Source: Candidatus Eiseniibacteriota bacterium (GTDB taxonomy: Bacteria; Eisenbacteria; RBG-16-71-46; SZUA-252). From it: 6,525 nt of DNA. Within the stretch, counting starts at the first letter, position 1. Every line of letters begins with the position of its first letter. The notes under the pieces are model-generated. The model saw only the letters and a program-made list of their open reading frames with translations, was not told the origin of the DNA and ran no database searches. The stretch lies in NCBI GenBank assembly GCA_016880395.1, contig JAEHDN010000078.1, positions 1-6,525 on the forward strand, read 5' to 3'. This document shows positions 5,810 through 6,525 of this stretch, one piece after another. The translations under genes were made by a program, and so were the position numbers.

Positions 5810-6396
5810 CACGGCACCCCCGCGCGGCTCTCGTCCCACCGGATCACCTTCCAGATCGTGCCGGTCGGCGAGGTGGAGTCGGGGTGGGGAGCGAAGTAGA
5901 AGGTCATCATCTCCGACGCGCCGCCCGCCTGCAGGATCGAGGCGCCGTCGGCGATCTCGATCCGGATGTTGCCCCCGACGATGTGGATCATCGTCCACTC
6001 CGGATGCGCGAGGTCGTCGGACGGGAGGGGGAGCCAGCTCGTCGGGGATCCGAGGTCGCACGTCACGCCGGTCACGGTGGTCGAGCGCGCGAGCGCCGCC
6101 ACGTGGGCGATCTCGTCCGCGCGGGTGAAGTTGACCGTCTGCGAGCCGGGAGGATCGTTGAGGTCGGTGGACGTGCCCGCGTAACCGGTGTCGTACACGC
6201 GGCCCGTCGTCACGCTGTCGCGTGCCTCGTACGCCCGCTGGAGCATGCCGAGCGTGATCTCGGGGCTCGCGAGCTCGGCCGTCGGCTTGGGCTTGGGGGC
6301 CAGTGGAGGAAGTTCATCGTCATCCCCGCACCCGCCCATCACAAGCGCGGCGAGGAAGAGCAGCGGGACAGGATGGAGCCGCGTCATGGATGGCAT
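5809..6396 (-). CDS. small lipoprotein, first of a tandem pair
   Basis: This is a 195-residue predicted lipoprotein. The signal peptide (LHPVPLLFLAALVMGGC) ends in lipobox MGGC with Cys23, then GDDDE and a Pro/Lys linker to about residue 40. The mature domain shares the blocks of its downstream paralogue: AYEARDSVTTGRVYDTGY (55-72), GTSTDLNDPPG (74-84), ADEIAHVAALA (93-103), LPSDDLAHPEW (124-134) and RIEIADGA (145-152). One Cys (113) lies in the mature domain without a partner. ATG 6396 is preferred over ATG 6387 because GGGGTGATC lies immediately upstream at normal spacing. It follows the outer-membrane protein by 13 bases and ends in the TGATG overlap with the next lipoprotein, so all three are probably one operon. 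An NTF2-like fold is possible but unproven; no function can be assigned. Confidence 0.87.
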   Translation of the reverse strand: MPSMTRLHPVPLLFLAALVMGGCGDDDELPPLAPKPKPTAELASPEITLGMLQRAYEARDSVTTGRVYDTGYAGTSTDLNDPPGSQTVNFTRADEIAHVAALARSTTVTGVTCDLGSPTSWLPLPSDDLAHPEWTMIHIVGGNIRIEIADGASILQAGGASEMMTFYFAPHPDSTSPTGTIWKVIRWDESRAGVP

Positions 6397-6397
6397 C

Positions 6398-6406
6398 GAT
6401 CACCCC
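6398..6406 (-). promoter_or_regulatory. Shine-Dalgarno site for the first lipoprotein
   Basis: GGGGTGATC on the minus strand is a near-complete match to the anti-16S complement (GGAGGTGATC) and lies three bases before ATG 6396, with its G-rich core eight bases away. It decides the start between ATG 6396 and ATG 6387. Confidence 0.6.
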
Positions 6407-6409
6407 ATG

Positions 6410-6525
6410 CTAGAACCGGTAGCCGATTCCGAGCCCGATCCGGCTGATGAAGTTGCCGTACTCGCCGGGCAGGACGGGATTCGTGGGATCGCTGGTGGAG
6501 CCGATCGCGGTGCGGTCATCGAAGA
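6410..6525 (-). CDS. outer-membrane beta-barrel protein, C-terminal fragment
   Basis: Only the last 37 residues are inside the window, ending in TAG 6412-6410; the gene continues past the right edge. The tail GNFISRIGLGIGYRF alternates polar and hydrophobic residues and ends in Phe. This is the signature of the last strand of an outer-membrane barrel recognised by the BAM machinery. The preceding loop (TSDPTNPVLPGEYGN) and the shape of the end recall OMPP1/FadL-type transporters, but 37 residues cannot distinguish these from other barrels. The stop lies 13 bases before the first lipoprotein, suggesting a shared transcript in which the barrel gene is upstream. Confidence 0.65.
   Translation of the reverse strand, partial: FDDRTAIGSTSDPTNPVLPGEYGNFISRIGLGIGYRF

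Noticed and set aside
5810..6061. N-terminal extension of the second lipoprotein to 6061
   Set aside because: It would overlap the first lipoprotein by 250 bases and bury the signal peptide. ATG 5809 with the TGATG overlap explains the start.

Overview
The window is GC-rich bacterial DNA, tightly packed with eight genes (two cut by the window edges), from a Gram-negative organism. It encodes lipoproteins with lipobox signals, the C-terminal end of an outer-membrane beta-barrel ending in Phe, and a c-type cytochrome. Shine-Dalgarno sites are present at only some genes. The composition and the small acidic-tethered lipoproteins would fit an uncultivated phylum of the Eisenbacteria / Latescibacteria / Gemmatimonadota kind. 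That placement is an inference from memory of similar proteins, not something the sequence proves. No tRNA, rRNA, CRISPR array, insertion sequence or origin was seen.

Layout. (1) At 1-1228 on the minus strand, a YfcA-like TSUP/TauE permease is followed through an ATGA overlap by a c-type cytochrome that runs off the left edge. (2) At 1220-1262 a very short divergent promoter region separates the permease from a plus-strand PhzF-family isomerase (1258-2163). (3) The isomerase converges with a minus-strand block, leaving only 20 bases between stop codons and no visible terminator. Read in transcription order from the right edge, that block is: the end of an outer-membrane barrel protein, two paralogous lipoproteins joined by a TGATG overlap, a 73-base gap, a 743-residue flavoprotein/membrane/iron-sulfur fusion, and, after 31 bases, a SAM-dependent methyltransferase. 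There is no gene-free stretch longer than 300 bases.

The most interesting gene is the 743-residue fusion. It looks like a thioredoxin-reductase-type NAD(P)H:FAD module whose C-terminal FAD segment (TSVPG...GDLTG) has been moved to the N-terminus. The module is joined to a NapH/NosR/CcoG-like membrane domain with CxxxC motifs and a C-terminal 2x[4Fe-4S] ferredoxin. The simplest reading is a single-chain route for electrons from NAD(P)H through FAD and iron-sulfur clusters at the inner membrane to an unknown acceptor. The lipoproteins and barrel upstream point to an envelope-directed operon, but the 73-base gap means the redox gene may be transcribed separately. The permease/cytochrome pair could serve sulfite or organosulfonate export and oxidation, which the sequence alone does not settle.
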